Below, in pieces: positions 35,335 to 47,739 of a stretch of 64,000 bases of DNA. Both the position numbers and the translations under genes were made by a program. How positions within the stretch are numbered: the first letter of the stretch is position 1; every line of letters starts with the position of its first letter. The DNA is from Caprimulgus europaeus (taxonomy: Eukaryota > Chordata > Aves > Caprimulgiformes > Caprimulgidae): contig OU015550.1 in assembly GCA_907165065.1 (NCBI GenBank), positions 2,532,001-2,596,000 of the forward strand, read 5' to 3'. Under the pieces are notes generated by a model, which worked only from the letters and a program-made list of their open reading frames with translations, made no database searches and was not told where the DNA came from.

Positions 35335-36037
35335 CTGCTCATCCCAAACCCCCTGCTCATCCCAAACCCCCTGCACATCCCAAACCCCCTGCTCATCCCA
35401 AACCCCCTGCACATCCCAAACCCCCTGCTCATCCCAAACCCCCTGCTCATCCCAAACCCCCTGCACATCCCAAACCCCCTGCTCATCCCAAACCCCTCCT
35501 TACCCCCTGCTCATCCCAAACCCCCTGCTCATCCCAAACCCCTCCTTACCCCCTGCTCATCCCAAACCCCCTGCCCATCCCAAACCCCCTGCTCATCCCA
35601 AACCCCTCCTTACCCCCTGCTCATCCCAAACCCCCTGCTCATCCCAAACCCCTCCTTACCCCCTGCTCATCCCAAACCCCCTGCACATCCCAAACCCCCT
35701 GCTCATCCCAAACCCCTCCTTACCCCCTGCTCATCCCAAACCCCCTGCTCATCCCAAATCCCTCCTTACCCCCTGCTCATCCCAAACCCCTCCTTACCCC
35801 CTGCTCATCTCAAACCCCTCATTACTCCATGCTCATCCCAAACCCCTTGTTATCCCATGCTCATCCCAAATCCCTCGTTACTCCATGCTCATCCCAAACC
35901 CCTTGTTATCCCATGCTCATCCCAAATCCCTCGTTAGTCCATGCTCAACCCAAACCCCTCCTTACCCTGTGCTCATCCCAAATTCCTCCTTACCCCCTTC
36001 TCATCCCAAACCCCTCCTTACCTCATGCTCATCCCTG
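35335..36037. repeat. 18/28-bp composite minisatellite
   Basis: Units of 'ctcatcccaaaccccctg' (18 bp) are interspersed with a 28-bp variant that adds 'ctccttaccc'. Divergence increases toward the 3' end ('catgctcatcccaaatccctcgtta'). It spans about 700 bases. Long Pro/His/Leu-Ile-Pro-Asn frames through it are repeat artefacts. Confidence 0.97.
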
Positions 36038-36342
36038 GTGCTGGGTGGAGGGGAGGGGTTGTTAAGCATGGGAAATGATGTTAAATGATGTTAAATGATG
36101 CAAAATCTCTGTGATACCCCCCAAAAAAGGTCCCCAAAACCAACCCCACAGCCAGGACTGTGCAGCCTGAGGGCTGGGGTACCCCCATCCTGCTCTGCGA
36201 CCCCCCCAAACCCCCCGGGGAGCAACACAGGACCCCAGGATCCAACTGCCTCCTGTTCTGCATCGCACAGGGGAGACCTCACTGCTGGGGTGTCCCCGGG
36301 CTCGGGGGAGCTTTTTTTTGGGGGTGGGGTTCAGCCTCCACC

Positions 36343-36660
36343 TCCTTTTTTGGGTCCTTTTTGGGGTCCTTTTTTCGGGTCCTTTTTAGGGTCCCTTTTT
36401 TGGGTCCTTTTTAGGGTCCCTTTTTGGGTCCTTTTAGGGTCCCTTTTGGGGGTCCTTTTTGGGATCCTTTTTTGAGGTCCTTTTGGGGTCCCTTCTTTGA
36501 GTCCTTTTTGGGGTCCCTTTTTGGGTCCTTTTGGGGTCCTTTTTAGGGTCCCTTTTTTGGGTCCTTTTTAGGGTCCCTTTTTGGGTCCTTTTGGGGTCCT
36601 TTTTAGGGTCCCTTTTTTGGGTCCTTTTTGGGTCCCTTTTGGGGTCCTTTTTGGGGCCCA
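36343..36660. repeat. GGTCCTTTTT minisatellite
   Basis: Degenerate copies of 'gggtcctttttggggtccc' with a higher-order period visible as near-identical blocks at about 36530-36570 and 36590-36630. Confidence 0.95.
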
Positions 36661-36770
36661 AGGGCGTTCGGTGCAGTTGAACTCCAGGCTGTGTGCCTGG
36701 CGAGGTGGGAGGTGTTTCCCGCTGGCGCTGGGATTTGGCTGTTTGTGCCGGTGCTGCGGGAATCTGAGGG

Positions 36771-36812
36771 AAGGAAAAAAAAAGAAAAAAAAGAAAAAAA
36801 AAAAAAAAAGAG
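36771..36812. repeat. A-rich tract
   Basis: A runs punctuated by single G, ending in GAGG. Confidence 0.85.
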
Positions 36813-37136
36813 GAGGGAGAGTGGGGTTGTTATTATTTAATTTTATTTTCTTGCCTCCATCCAGGAATGTCTGCAATGTGCTGGCTGCTCCCCGGGAGGC
36901 TGGGGTGGCCGTGAGTCAGAGCTGCCGCTGGAACGTGACTCAGTCCCGCTGCTCTCCCCGGCAGGACATGACCAGACTGCCAAAGCCAGGAGAGAAACCC
37001 CAGCGCCAGCGGCTGCCCACGCCCGCGGGCGAGGACCTGCGAAATCCCCCCCCCTCGGAGAGCTCAGCCCCCCGCTTCCCACAGGGATATCGGCGCATCG
37101 CCATGGGGCAGAGCTCGGGCTGGGGGCAAAATGGGA

Positions 37137-37572
37137 TCTTTTATTTATTTTTATGTATTCTTATGTATTTTTATGTATTTATATGGATTTTTATTGGGTT
37201 TTATTGATTTTTTTAATTATTTATTTATTCTTATTTATTTTGTATTTATTTGTTCTTATTTATTTTTATTCATTTTTTTATTTAGTCTTATTTATTTATT
37301 TTTATTTTTATTTTTATTTATTTATTTTTAATGGGGTTTTATTTATTTATTTATTTTTATTTTTTCTTTAGTCTTACTTATTTTGATTATTTATTTATTT
37401 GTCATTATTTTTATTGATTCTTATTTATGTATTTTTTATTTATCTTATTTATTATTTTTATTTATCTTTTATTTATTTATTTATATTTATTTTCCCCTTA
37501 TTTAATTATTTTTTGTTTGTCCTTTATTTTTTATTTATTTATATTTATTCCTGTTTATTTTTTCTTTCTCCT
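37137..37572. repeat. (TTTA)n low-complexity block
   Basis: About 430 bases of TTTATTTA-like sequence with G and C interruptions, grading into a T/C-rich tail. The Phe/Ile/Leu/Tyr-rich open frames through it mimic membrane proteins but are simple-sequence artefacts. Confidence 0.93.
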
Positions 37573-38240
37573 TTCTTTTTCCCCCTCCACCCCCAGCCAG
37601 GAAAACCCTCTCCACCCACTCTGACTCACTTATCCATCAGGCTGTTTTGCTGCCCCATCTTCCAGGCCAGGCTCTATGGAAGAGCAGGGAAAGCTCCTGG
37701 CACTGTTCCTGCCCTAATTCCCGTGCCTCAGTTTCCCCATCCGCTGGGGAGCGGAGGTTTCCCCACCGGGGAGCGGGACTGGGGTTACTCCAGGTTGTGC
37801 TTTGAGGTCAGTGAGCAGCAGCGACGGGGGGTTGTAATTAATATTAATAACCAGGCTCAGTCGGGGCTCAGGTGGCAGGGAGGGACTTGGGGGGGCGGGG
37901 GGTGACACAGCCCTGAGTCACGGGGCAGGAGCAGGGGGTGGCCCAGCCCTGTGCTGAGCCCCAACACGCTCATTGCACCCCAGATCCATAACAACCAGGG
38001 GCTGAGGCCGCCCTGCTCATCACACAGGGGCTGGATGATGCTGGGGACGAGCCCTCCTCATCCTCACTCACCTGCTGCTGTGCAGGGGGAATTGGTTCCT
38101 GGGCTGGGAGAGCAGCGGAGGCAGCCACGGGGCAGAGCTGAGCACGGGGACACTCGTCACACCTCAGGCCGTGCAGTGCCTCTGTGGCCTCAGCTGCCTC
38201 TGTCAGCCCTGATTGAAAGCCAAGCCGAGCTGGCAGGCCT

Positions 38241-38312
38241 TCTCTGTGATCTTGTTAATTAAGAAATACATTTAATTAGCAGCACCCCAGCTGTGACTCA
38301 GCTAATCACCAT
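38241..38312. promoter_or_regulatory. AT-rich enhancer-like island
   Basis: In a GC-rich setting this island packs TTAATTAA (38255-38262), TTTAATTAGC and an AP-1 site TGACTCA (38294-38300) followed by GCTAATC. Clustered homeodomain-type and AP-1 sites suggest a conserved element. This is inference without an alignment. Confidence 0.35.
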
Positions 38313-38556
38313 GATCGAAACACAAACCGGACTCCAGCGCTGGGACCCGGCACCACCAAACCCCACCGGTACCAGTGACCCCCCTGCTCCACCATGGGAC
38401 CCCCTCGCCCAATGGGCACAGCCTGATGCTCCCCAAGGATTTGGGGGTGAATTTTCCCCTGGGCTGGAGGCAGGTTGGGGGCTGAGCCCATCTCTGTGCA
38501 GCACCTCGCACACGCAGGGTGTCATCCCCAGCCAGGGCAATTACCCATCGCCACGC

Positions 38557-38640
38557 TGCCAATAATCATATTAATAACCCATTTACCGAGCTATAAATAG
38601 CCTCGATAATAACAGCCCGGGCTTTCCAGGAATAGATCGG
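38557..38640. promoter_or_regulatory. Enhancer-like island with a STAT-type site
   Basis: AT-rich core ('aataatcatattaataac', 'ctataaatag') ending in the palindrome TTCCAGGAA at 38624-38632, which fits the STAT consensus TTCNNNGAA. PIM1 is a known STAT5/STAT3 target, so this is a candidate distal site. Confidence 0.35.
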
Positions 38641-39232
38641 ACAAAAAAGCGTGGGGAAAGCCATTCCCACCCTGGTTGCAGATGGGGAAACTGAGGCACG
38701 GCTGGTTTCGGGCATGACTCTTGCCTCTGAGCCGTCTGCCAGGCAGCTGTGGAATTTGCTCCCAAATAAACTGTCATGGAAATGAGCCCTGATGGGTATT
38801 TATAGGCGCTGTCCTGCCAGCTGGAATCTAACAGGGGAGAAAATCAACTGGGAAACTGGTTGGAATGGGAGGGCGGCGTGACACACCTCAGTCCCACACC
38901 CCGCTGGTGCTGCTGGAGTGGGTGTCTCTGGTCCTTGGGATGTCTGTCTCTGGTTCCCAGGGTGTCTCTGGCCTCAGGTGCCAGCCCTGCACCCTGGGGT
39001 GCCCAGATCCCTGGGTGCCCCTGTCACTGGGTGCTCTGTAGCTTCAGGGGTCTGGAAAATGTGGGGGTGTTGCCAGCACTGGGTGTAGGGGGGGTCACCG
39101 TGGGTGAAGCTGCGGTGCATTTGGGGGGGAAGGAGCTGGCACAAGGGTCCCTCATTGCTCAGCAGGGCCTGGGTGGCACCTCCATCCCCAGAGCTCATGA
39201 TGGGTGCTCCTTGGTTGCTGTGCCAGCGATGC

Positions 39233-39251
39233 ACGTGTGTGTGTGTGTTCA

Positions 39252-39282
<31 letters not shown>

Positions 39283-39303
39283 TCACACGTGTGTTCGTGT
39301 GTT
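39233..39303. repeat. (GT)n microsatellite
   Basis: Three GT runs separated by 'tcacac'-type interruptions. Confidence 0.95.
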
Positions 39304-39775
39304 TTCACATGAGGCAACGCCACACGGGCACCCCCACAGACAGCCGGTGCTGGGGTGGCCGTGGCAGTGGGGCTGGTGGCAGCACCCATGGCTGGGGAGC
39401 AGATCTGTGCACCCAGGGGTGCCCTCACCCCGATTTCCCGCAGCGGTGCTGAGCCTGGAGCGGGCGGCAGCGGCGGCAGCGAGGTGATTAGAGATGCAGA
39501 CAGCGCTGCTCGCCTCGCCTCTTCCATCTCCAGCAGCCAGCAGCAGCCTGAGCAGACCCTCCTCCGCCGCCTTCCCCTCAGCACCCAACACCTCGGTGGG
39601 TGCCCCATGCCAGGGTGCAGCTCCACTGCCCATGTCCAGCTTTTTGGGGTGCAGAGGCAGTGGGTGGCACAGGGATGTGGTCCCAGCAGGACGTTAAGGG
39701 ATGGGCTGGTACCAAGGCCAAGTGTGATCCTGCAGCCATCCCAGGGAGGGGAGAGCCGTGAGGCTGGGGGTCTTC

Positions 39776-39897
39776 AGAGCAGGGATGCTGGTTTTGGGAG
39801 GAGGGATGCTGGTTTTGGGAGCAGGGATGCTGGTTTTGGGGGGAGGGATGCTGGTTTTGGGGAGTAGGGATGCTGGTTTTCAGAGCAGGGATGCTGG
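39776..39897. repeat. 21-24 bp minisatellite
   Basis: Six copies of 'gcagggatgctggttttggg' or close variants. Confidence 0.93.
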
Positions 39898-39916
39898 CAG
39901 GGCTTCATGCTGCAGC

Positions 39917-39952
39917 ACCTCTCCCTCCCTCCCTCCCTCTCTCCCTCCCTCC
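39917..39952. repeat. (CCCT)n microsatellite
   Basis: Pure CTCC/CCCT repeats with one CTCT interruption. Confidence 0.85.
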
Positions 39953-40831
39953 TGCTGCTCCCGAGCTCTCGCTGCCGTGATTCCCTGCAGCGGGCTAAAA
40001 ATATCCCCAGGAGCTGCCGCCGCACACCGGCACTTGGAGGTGGTTATAAATAACCCAGGGGGGCGGCTCACGCTGGCCCCGCGTCTCTCCGGCCTTTCCA
40101 GCTACTGCGGGAGGAGATGAGAGCCCCCGTGCTCCCCCTGACGCTGGAGGGTGGATGGACAGACAGACAGACAGAGGGAAAATGGGACAGAGCAGCCTCT
40201 GCCCCTTGGCTGTGTGGGGAAACTGAGTCACGGGTGGGGTCTGCTGGGGGTTTAAGCAGAGGTGATGGACCCATTTGCCTGCAGTGCCAGAGGAGGGGGG
40301 ATGAGCCCCATGCTGATGGCAGAGCTGGGGAGACACACACGCACAAAACCGTGTGCTCGTGTCACTCTGAGTCACATCCCTCTGCACCACGCTGTCCCTC
40401 TGCAGCAGCTCCAGCCCCTCCAGCAGCACCAGCTCCTGTGTCTGACCCATCCCTCTGCACTGGATCTGACCCTTCCCACCAGCTCCATCCTTCAGCTTCA
40501 GTTTCAGCTCCTTCCCTTTGCACCAGATCCATCCTCCTGCTTTGGATCCGTCCCTCTGCCTCGGGTCCATCCCTCTGCCTTGGATCCGTCCATCAGATCC
40601 AGCCGCAGACCAGGAATGCCTCTCTCCTCCCACACCACCCTCCTCGGGGTTGGGGAACAAACTCTGGGGACCAGCCCAGAGAGTCCTGTCCCCTCCCCTC
40701 CCACCTTTGCATCCCACGGGGCCACACTCCCACCTCTCATCCATGCACCGAGCTGGGGCAGTTCTCATCCCTGTGCACCTCGGGCAGCTCCACATCACGG
40801 CTGGCTTCCTCCAAGGATGCAGGGAATGGGC

Positions 40832-40948
40832 TCCAGGAGGGGGGGTCCCATCCAGGAGGGGGGGTCCCATCCAGGAGGGGGGGTCCCATGCAGGAGGAAG
40901 GGTCCCATGCAGGAGGGGGGGGTCCCATGCAGGAGGAGGGTTCCTGGT
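40832..40948. repeat. 18-20 bp G-rich minisatellite
   Basis: About six copies of 'caggaggggggtcccat' variants. G runs of five to eight recur every unit. Confidence 0.92.
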
Positions 40949-41100
40949 TCGGCCCCATCACCCAGTTGGAGCTGAGCATCCCGAGGGGGCCCCTTCCCAC
41001 CGCCCCTCCCTCCTCGCTCCCATTCCTGCCACGTCCCAGCCCATCCCGGCGGAGCTGCCAAAGCACGGGGCAAACGGGGACAAGCTGGGAGACAGAGTGA

Positions 41101-41142
41101 TTTTTTATTATTATTTTTCTTTTTTTTTTTTTTTTTTTTTTG
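41101..41142. repeat. Poly-T tract
   Basis: A T-rich run containing about 22 consecutive T. Confidence 0.85.
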
Positions 41143-42274
41143 CGAACATTTCTTTTCCTCCATCAAAATCCACCAACCGGAGAAAGCAGCGGGAGGGGGG
41201 AGGATGGGGAAACCCATCGGATTTCACGGGGGGGCTGCCACCCCCTCACGCTGCTGCTGTATTTATGTCACCTCTCCCTGCACCACGTCTCATGTCGGCC
41301 CCGTAACGATGCTGGGTAATAAATATCAACGTGCTGGGAAGCCGTGAATCACCCCCCGCTCCTGCCACGCTGCCACTGTCACCGCAGTACACGGCGTTTG
41401 TGTCCCCAGCCCTGGTCCCCTGCCAGCCCCGCCTCCCCCCCCCGCCCACAGGTCCCCGAAGCCCCCGCTGTCCCCAGCTCCACGCCGCAGTTGGGCCACG
41501 GGGCAGTTTCAGCCACGGCACAAACGTGTTTGGCCACATTCCCCTGGCTCCCGCCCCCCCCGGGCTGGTGCTGGGAATTGGATCCAGAAAATAATGTTTT
41601 GTGGGAAAACACCCACTGGATAGAAACATTTCACTGGCTGTGGGGGACCTGGAGATGCTCCTGTCCTCTGGATGCTGGGAGTGGTCCTGTGCCAAACCCA
41701 GGTCACCCCATCCCTTGTTAGACCAGTGCTTAACTGGTCCCAGTGCGTTCACCCGACCCTGGGGTAGATGTCTGCTTTTCCAGCCCCACATCCCACCCCT
41801 GACACCCACCAGCCCCAGGTCCTGCTGCCTCCCCGCTGTCTGCACCCATCCTGCACCCTTCAGCCTCGGCCAGCCGGTCCCTGTGGGATGGGGGAGGACC
41901 CTGACCCAGCTGTGGTTTCCCTCCCTGCTGGGTCAGTGTGTCCCCAGGTGAAGAGCCAAAGTGACACATCTTTAAAGTCCAACCGCTGGTGGGGTGCCCT
42001 GGGCTTGGGGAGCACCTTCCACCAGCCCCCCAGCACTAAAACCACCTCCAAAGCAGCTCCCTGGGGACCCCAAACCCAGCCTGGGCCCCACTGCTGCAAT
42101 GGGGCTAGCACATCTGGGGCCACATATCCCCCTGGATCAGTGTCACCCTCGATGGCGAGTGACACAGCCCAAGTGCCACCGCAGTCGCGTGGTCCCCAGG
42201 AGCTGGAGTTCAAAGTCTCCCCGAGCGCCTGATCCCCTCCACAAGTTACAGAAGGTCCTTGGACCTCGTGAGCA

Positions 42275-42362
42275 GCTGGTGTGAAGCTGTAATTACCTTA
42301 ATTAGCTCTGGGATTGCATTCCCTCCCTGTGCTAATTTCGTTTCTACAGTAACCAGCCCGAG
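42275..42362. promoter_or_regulatory. Enhancer-like AT island
   Basis: Contains TAATTACCTTAATTAGC (42290-42306) and 'gtgctaatttc', set in GC-rich DNA. The motif density is like that of conserved noncoding elements. No coding potential is seen. Confidence 0.3.
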
Positions 42363-44990
42363 AGGTGTGCGTGTGCTCGGAGCCAGACAGCGGCAGGAGC
42401 CCCAGCAGACAAACCAGACACCCCGAAACTGCCCCGAAACTGGGGGCCACCCCCAAATCCCCACAGCCCAGGGGCTCTGCCAGCCCCACTCTCCCCATGC
42501 AGAGGTTCAAGAGGGTCTTGGTGTTTCCCACCACCCCAACACGGCCATTTGCTGCTGGGAGTGTCCGTCCAGCTCCGGGGAAGGGATGGATCGGGGGGGA
42601 GGATTGGGGGGCTGATGGTGCCCAAATGCACCGATGGATTTCGGAGCACACAGAGCCAGGGCTCATTCCTCGCTGCTGGTATTTGCTGTAACCCAATATC
42701 CCCCTGAAGTAAGAGCCATTTGGGAGGAAACCATAAAAGCTTCAGGAAATGGGTATTAATTCACATCGTGGCAATAAAAGGGAAGGAGGGGTCCTGGGCA
42801 GCGCGGCTGCCTCGGGGGAGCGAAGGCGAGAGGGGTTGGAGAGCACAACCTCTGCCAGGCAGCAGCTGGGCAGGCTTGGAGCAAACCCCCCCTGTAATTG
42901 GGAATTAAACCCCCCCTGAGTCTTTTTGGACTGAAAAAGGGGGACTGGAAGGTGGGAACACTGAGATCTCACCCAGCTGGGGGTGAAGCATCACCAGCCC
43001 CTCGAGTCGGGTGTTTGTTTGGAGCTGGAGCACGGCTTGGGGTGACTTTCTTGCCATGGAAATTCGGAGTGGGTCCAGCTCTTCCCCTACAAACACCAAA
43101 CCCTCCTCTGATCGCATCCTTCCCGATGCCAACCAGCCTTGGCATGGAGAGGGGGCAGCCCCCCAGCACAGGGAGAGGCTGGGGCTGCTCCTGACCCGTG
43201 GACTGAGCAGGGGGGAATGAGGATGGGGGACCCCCACGCTCCCACCCTGTGTGAGGACGAAGATTGGACAGTCCCACTGCCATGCTGGTCTGGTCCCTGC
43301 ACCATGGTCATCACCCTGGTGAACATCATCCTGCAATTAAAAAATGCCCCTGAGCTGGGCAGGATCCGGGATCCATCCTGCATGTGCAGGGAGAGGGGTG
43401 ATGGTTTGGGGAGCCCCGGGGGGTGCATGCAGGTGCCCTCCCCTCCGCTGCACCGGGAGCCCTGGGCTCACCATACGTGTGGGGCTATAAATAGTGCTGG
43501 GAAGCAGGTTGGGATGTTCCCATCGCTCCTCGGAGGATCCAACAGCCCAAAAACCCAGCGGAGCCCAGGGAGGGGGCCGGGAAGGTGCAGGGCAGGGACC
43601 ACGTTCCTGCCCCGCCCCCTCCCCATTTGAGGCATCCAAGAGCCGCGTTTCCCGGGCTGGATTTCTCCCGGGCAGCGGCAGCAGGACGGGCGGTGGAGGT
43701 GAATTTTGCTGAGTGGTTGCTTTTTAAAAATAACTCTGCCTTTGTCAGCAGGTCAGGGCTGCTCCAGATTGAATAATCGCAGCCGCCCGGCCCTCCCCTG
43801 CTCCCGGGCGCTCGCTGGCAGCCCCAGCCCGGGATGCAGCGGGTGGATGTTGGACCACGACCCCTTCACCAGCATCCTCAGGGGTTGAACATCTCCTTGG
43901 GGACACGATGTTCTGCATCCTTTACCCTACCTCCCCCAAAACCCAACGTGAAAGGGTGGTGATGCCCCAAACTCTTGTCCCCAAGGATTGGGGGGGATAG
44001 GAGGGGGGGTAATGGGGGGAGCTGCGGGAGGAATCGGGGCACACGAGGACGGAGCTGCCGGGTGTTTGCTGACTCACGCGGTAATTACGCCTTAAATGTG
44101 AGCACGTTCGTGCAGGGATGAAGATGCTGACAGGAGAGGAGGCAGGGAGCTCGCCGGCTCTCCCTCCGCCAATGGCTCTGCCCCGGCTGCCGCTGCAGCA
44201 GGGAAGGAGCAGATCCAGCCACCTTCCAGCAGGAGCTGGGAAAGGCTCCAGCTTTGGGGGCAGGAGCTGAAGGACGGAGAGGAAGGAGTGTGGGGACAAT
44301 GGGGGAAACCTGGGGCAGAATGGACAAGTGGTGAGGGAAGGAAGGTGGAACCTGACGGAGGAACTGTGACGGCAAAGAGCGGTGCCTTCAGCTGGATTGT
44401 GGTGAAGCCAGCGATGCTGGGACCGGGCACGGCACGGAAACACCTGCATGGCACCATCTGAGGGCAGGGCTGGCTTCCAGGCAGGGGACATTCGGAAAGA
44501 GATGAAGCAATTCGGCAACATCGGCCTCGCCGGGCACCTACGGCGTTGGGATGGGGAACAAAGCACAGGGGAAGGCAAAGCTGGAGCATGACCGGCAGCG
44601 AGATCGGACCAGGGCTGGGCCAGGCGGTTGAAGTCAGTTTCTAAATCCTTGCAATTGGAGAAATATTGCCTGATGTGGGGAAAATGGAAATAATCTCTGT
44701 CTTGGTGGCTAAAGGAGGGGTTTAGGGCAGGAAAGCAGCTCCCTGGGGTTGTCCCTGCTGCCGTGGGGACACTGTGCTACCTGGGACTATGCTGTGCCAA
44801 AAGGATGCCAAGGAAAATGGGGATGGAGGAAGAAAAACCCCCCAGCCATGTCCCCTGTCCTGTCCCAGGCAAGATGGGGACAAGGGGACAGGCCACCTGC
44901 AGAGGCCAGACTGCCTCTGGCCACCCAAGGGCTTCCCAGAGAGTCCCTGTCCCCATCCCAGTCTCTCTTTGGGGCAGCTTGGGAGCAAAC

Positions 44991-45066
44991 ACTGGTTTGG
45001 AATACAAACGGGTGGTTTGGGGTACAAATGGGTACTTTGGGGTACAAATGCTGGTTTGGGGTACAC
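44991..45066. repeat. ~20-bp tandem repeat
   Basis: Four copies of 'tggtttggggtacaaatg' with small variation. Confidence 0.88.
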
Positions 45067-45154
45067 AACCCATACTTTTTGCTCTGTACAAAGACCTGCA
45101 GGACCACAGCAGGTGGGGAGATGTCTGCTTGGCTGGGACTCCATCAGCAGGGCT

Positions 45155-45254
45155 TCTAGTGGAAGGTGTCCCTGCTGATGGCAGGGAGGTTGGACTAGAT
45201 GATTTTTAGGGTCCATTTCAACCCAAACCTGTCTGGGATTTTATGATTCTGTGA
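45155..45254 (+). mobile_element. CR1 LINE 3' end scrap
   Basis: Begins 'tctagtggaaggtgtccctg', passes 'ttggactagatgatttttag' and ends with 'ttttatgattctgtgac', the CR1 3' terminus. About 100 bases survive. Confidence 0.9.
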
Positions 45255-47158
45255 CATGGAACGGCAGAAAGAAAGAGGAGATGCTGAGAAGGGGTTCAAA
45301 TGGGTGGGAGCTGCTGTTTGGGGCATTTCCCCCCCGATAGCAGAGCAGCCTCACGCTCAGCATCCTCACGCAGACGTCCTCGCGCGCCCTTCGCCGAGCC
45401 GGGGGGGATGAGACGTCTCCCCGTCGCGCCGCTGTCGCCGGAGCGAACGCCAACGGCGAGGCCAGAGAACTCCTCAGCCTTGTTCAGGTCTGATTTACAC
45501 CCTGGAGACGTTCCCGCGCTCGGTGAAGCCGCCGCTGATTGATGGCAGCGCGACAGCGTCCCACCCCGCGCCATCTGCATCCTCCCCCCGGCACCCGGGG
45601 ACAACCCCGCGCCACCCGCGCTCCTGCAGCCCCATCTGCCCGCCCTGGCATCGCTGTCCCCACCCTGTCACCGCCACTGGGACCTGGGGATGATGCTCCC
45701 CAGCACCCTCGGCTGCCTCCATCCGCATCAGACCGTGCATCCTGATGCAATCCTTGCTTGGGGGAAGCATCACCAGTGTCCACCAGCCCCCTCACCACGG
45801 TGCCCGGTGGGTACCAGCTCTGCTGGAGGTTGGTCCACAGCCCCTTTCCACATCCCCATGGAACATCTGCAGTCGCTCCCTCCCTCATTGCAAAATGCCT
45901 CCCTGAGCCCTTCCCATTCAAATTCAAACCCTTCAACCCATTTGGATTTGGGGTGAACACTGGGGATGGGGTGAATCTGATCCCCAATCCCTCCTCTGCA
46001 CCCCCACATGCCATTTCAGAGGTGAGAAAGGAAATCACAGCCTTGGTTTTCCTCTTTTTATTATTATTTTATAATAAAGGCAAAGAGCAATTTGGGATTG
46101 AGCTGCTGGCAGAGGGGCTGGCAGCGCGCCGGCGCTCTCCAGGCTGGCGGGGAAAAACGGGGAGGGGGGGGGATATAAAAGGTTTCATGTGGTGAGCCGG
46201 GCACTCAGGGAAGAGGCTGAAAGGGGGTGGTGAGTGCTTTGTATTTCATGCTTGAAGGCACTGAGGCTTTTACCAGCCTTCCCGTGATGATTTAAGACCA
46301 GCTCTGCAGTTCAGGAGGGGATGGGAGCAGAGGTTGGCAGCTCGGTGGGACCCCCCCGGCTTTGCCCCAGGGTGAAGTTTGCTCTTGGCTCTGAAATGCC
46401 CCATATGGGCAGGTACCGAGCGTGGGTGTTGGTGGGGCAGCTACAGAGATGATGGGGACATCTCTGGGGTACGAGTCTGGGTCAGAGATCTGCCCTAGGA
46501 TGAGCTTTAAGGGGTTGGGGATGGGCCCTGGTCCCCGCCGTCCCCCCTGTCCCCCTCTCGCTCAGCACCTTGTCTGCAGCAGGAGGGGTCTCATCCATCT
46601 CTGCCCATGGACCTCAACCCTTCTCAGAGGGTTATTTACCATCTGTGAGCACATTAACCCTATAGAGGAAGGTGGATGTGGGTTGTGGGGTTCTCTTTCA
46701 CCCCCAGGTCCTCCTGAGATGAGACCCCAAGATGCAGAGGCCCCCAAAGTGGGTTATTGTCTCCTGGGGGGGCTGTTCAAATGGGCATAGGGGGACAGGG
46801 AGGTTTGGAGCCAGCTGCTGCCTGGCACAGGGATCTGTGGGGGACCAGCCATATCCCCCAGACCCACTGGCTCTGAGGTGCAGCCCACATTTTGGGGAGC
46901 TCCGGGGGCTCCATCTCATCCTTCAGCCGTGATGTGTTTGTTTGAGACTGAGGTTTTCATCACTCCCACTGGCACAGCCCAGGCTCCATCAGGTTGGTCC
47001 ATGCCCTGCGACCTGGCACTTCAGGTCCTCCAAGTTCACTCTGGGGTGAGGACATCTCCTCCGAGTCCCCTGGGGAAAAGTCTCCTGGTGAAAGTGTGAG
47101 CCCTGACCCCAGGTTTGGGGGTGAGAGTGGCCAAGGATGGGGCTGCAGCAGGGATCAT

Positions 47159-47262
47159 TGAATCCCAGACTGGTTTGGGTTGGGAGGGACCTTAAAGCTC
47201 AACCAGTTCCAACCCCCCTGCCAGCAGCAGGGACACCTTCCACTAGACCAGGTTGCCCAGGG
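47159..47262 (-). mobile_element. CR1 LINE 3' end scrap
   Basis: Plus strand reads 'tgaatcccagactggtttgg' to 'cactagaccaggttgccca', the reverse complement of the CR1 3' end. It is nearly identical to the MTCH1 intron 2 copies. Confidence 0.92.
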
Positions 47263-47739
47263 TGACACTGGCTAAGGAGGGAGGGTGACTGCACCAAGGG
47301 CTTTATTGCAGAAACCCCGGGGGAATTAAATGTCAGGATGGTCCTGGCCAGCAGCACAGCGGGTGGGAGAGCCCTGGGTGCTCCACACCAGACCCCAGGG
47401 TGGGGACACAAGGACCCCTCACTGGGGGGAACAGAGCCATGCCAGGGATGGGCAGAGTGATAACCCACCCTGAGCTGCCCTTCCCAGAGCAGAGGGAGCT
47501 GCAGATAAAAGCGCTGCAGGCAGAGCAGGGCTCAGCTCCAAGCCTGGCCTGGGCTGATACCAACCCCAAAGGGCAACCTCTCCCTTGGGCTCGGCTCAAA
47601 CCAGCCACCTTCACCCCAAATTTCCACCCCCCTCCTCGGATAAGCAGCTTGCATCACTCTGATTGCCCTGGGTGATACCCCGGGCATGTCCTTCCCCTGC
47701 TCTTGTTCAGGTTTGACCACACTTTGGTGGGGAAAAAAA

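Noticed and set aside
35335..36037. CRISPR-like array
   Set aside because: Units are contiguous without unique spacers, and the genome is a vertebrate; it is a minisatellite.
35256..36065. 269-codon open frame rich in His-Pro-Lys-Pro repeats
   Set aside because: It is translation of the 18/28-bp minisatellite; other frames are equally open, and there is no start context or homologue.
37131..37905. Frames resembling multi-pass membrane proteins (Phe/Ile/Leu/Tyr-rich)
   Set aside because: They are produced by (TTTA)n low-complexity DNA.
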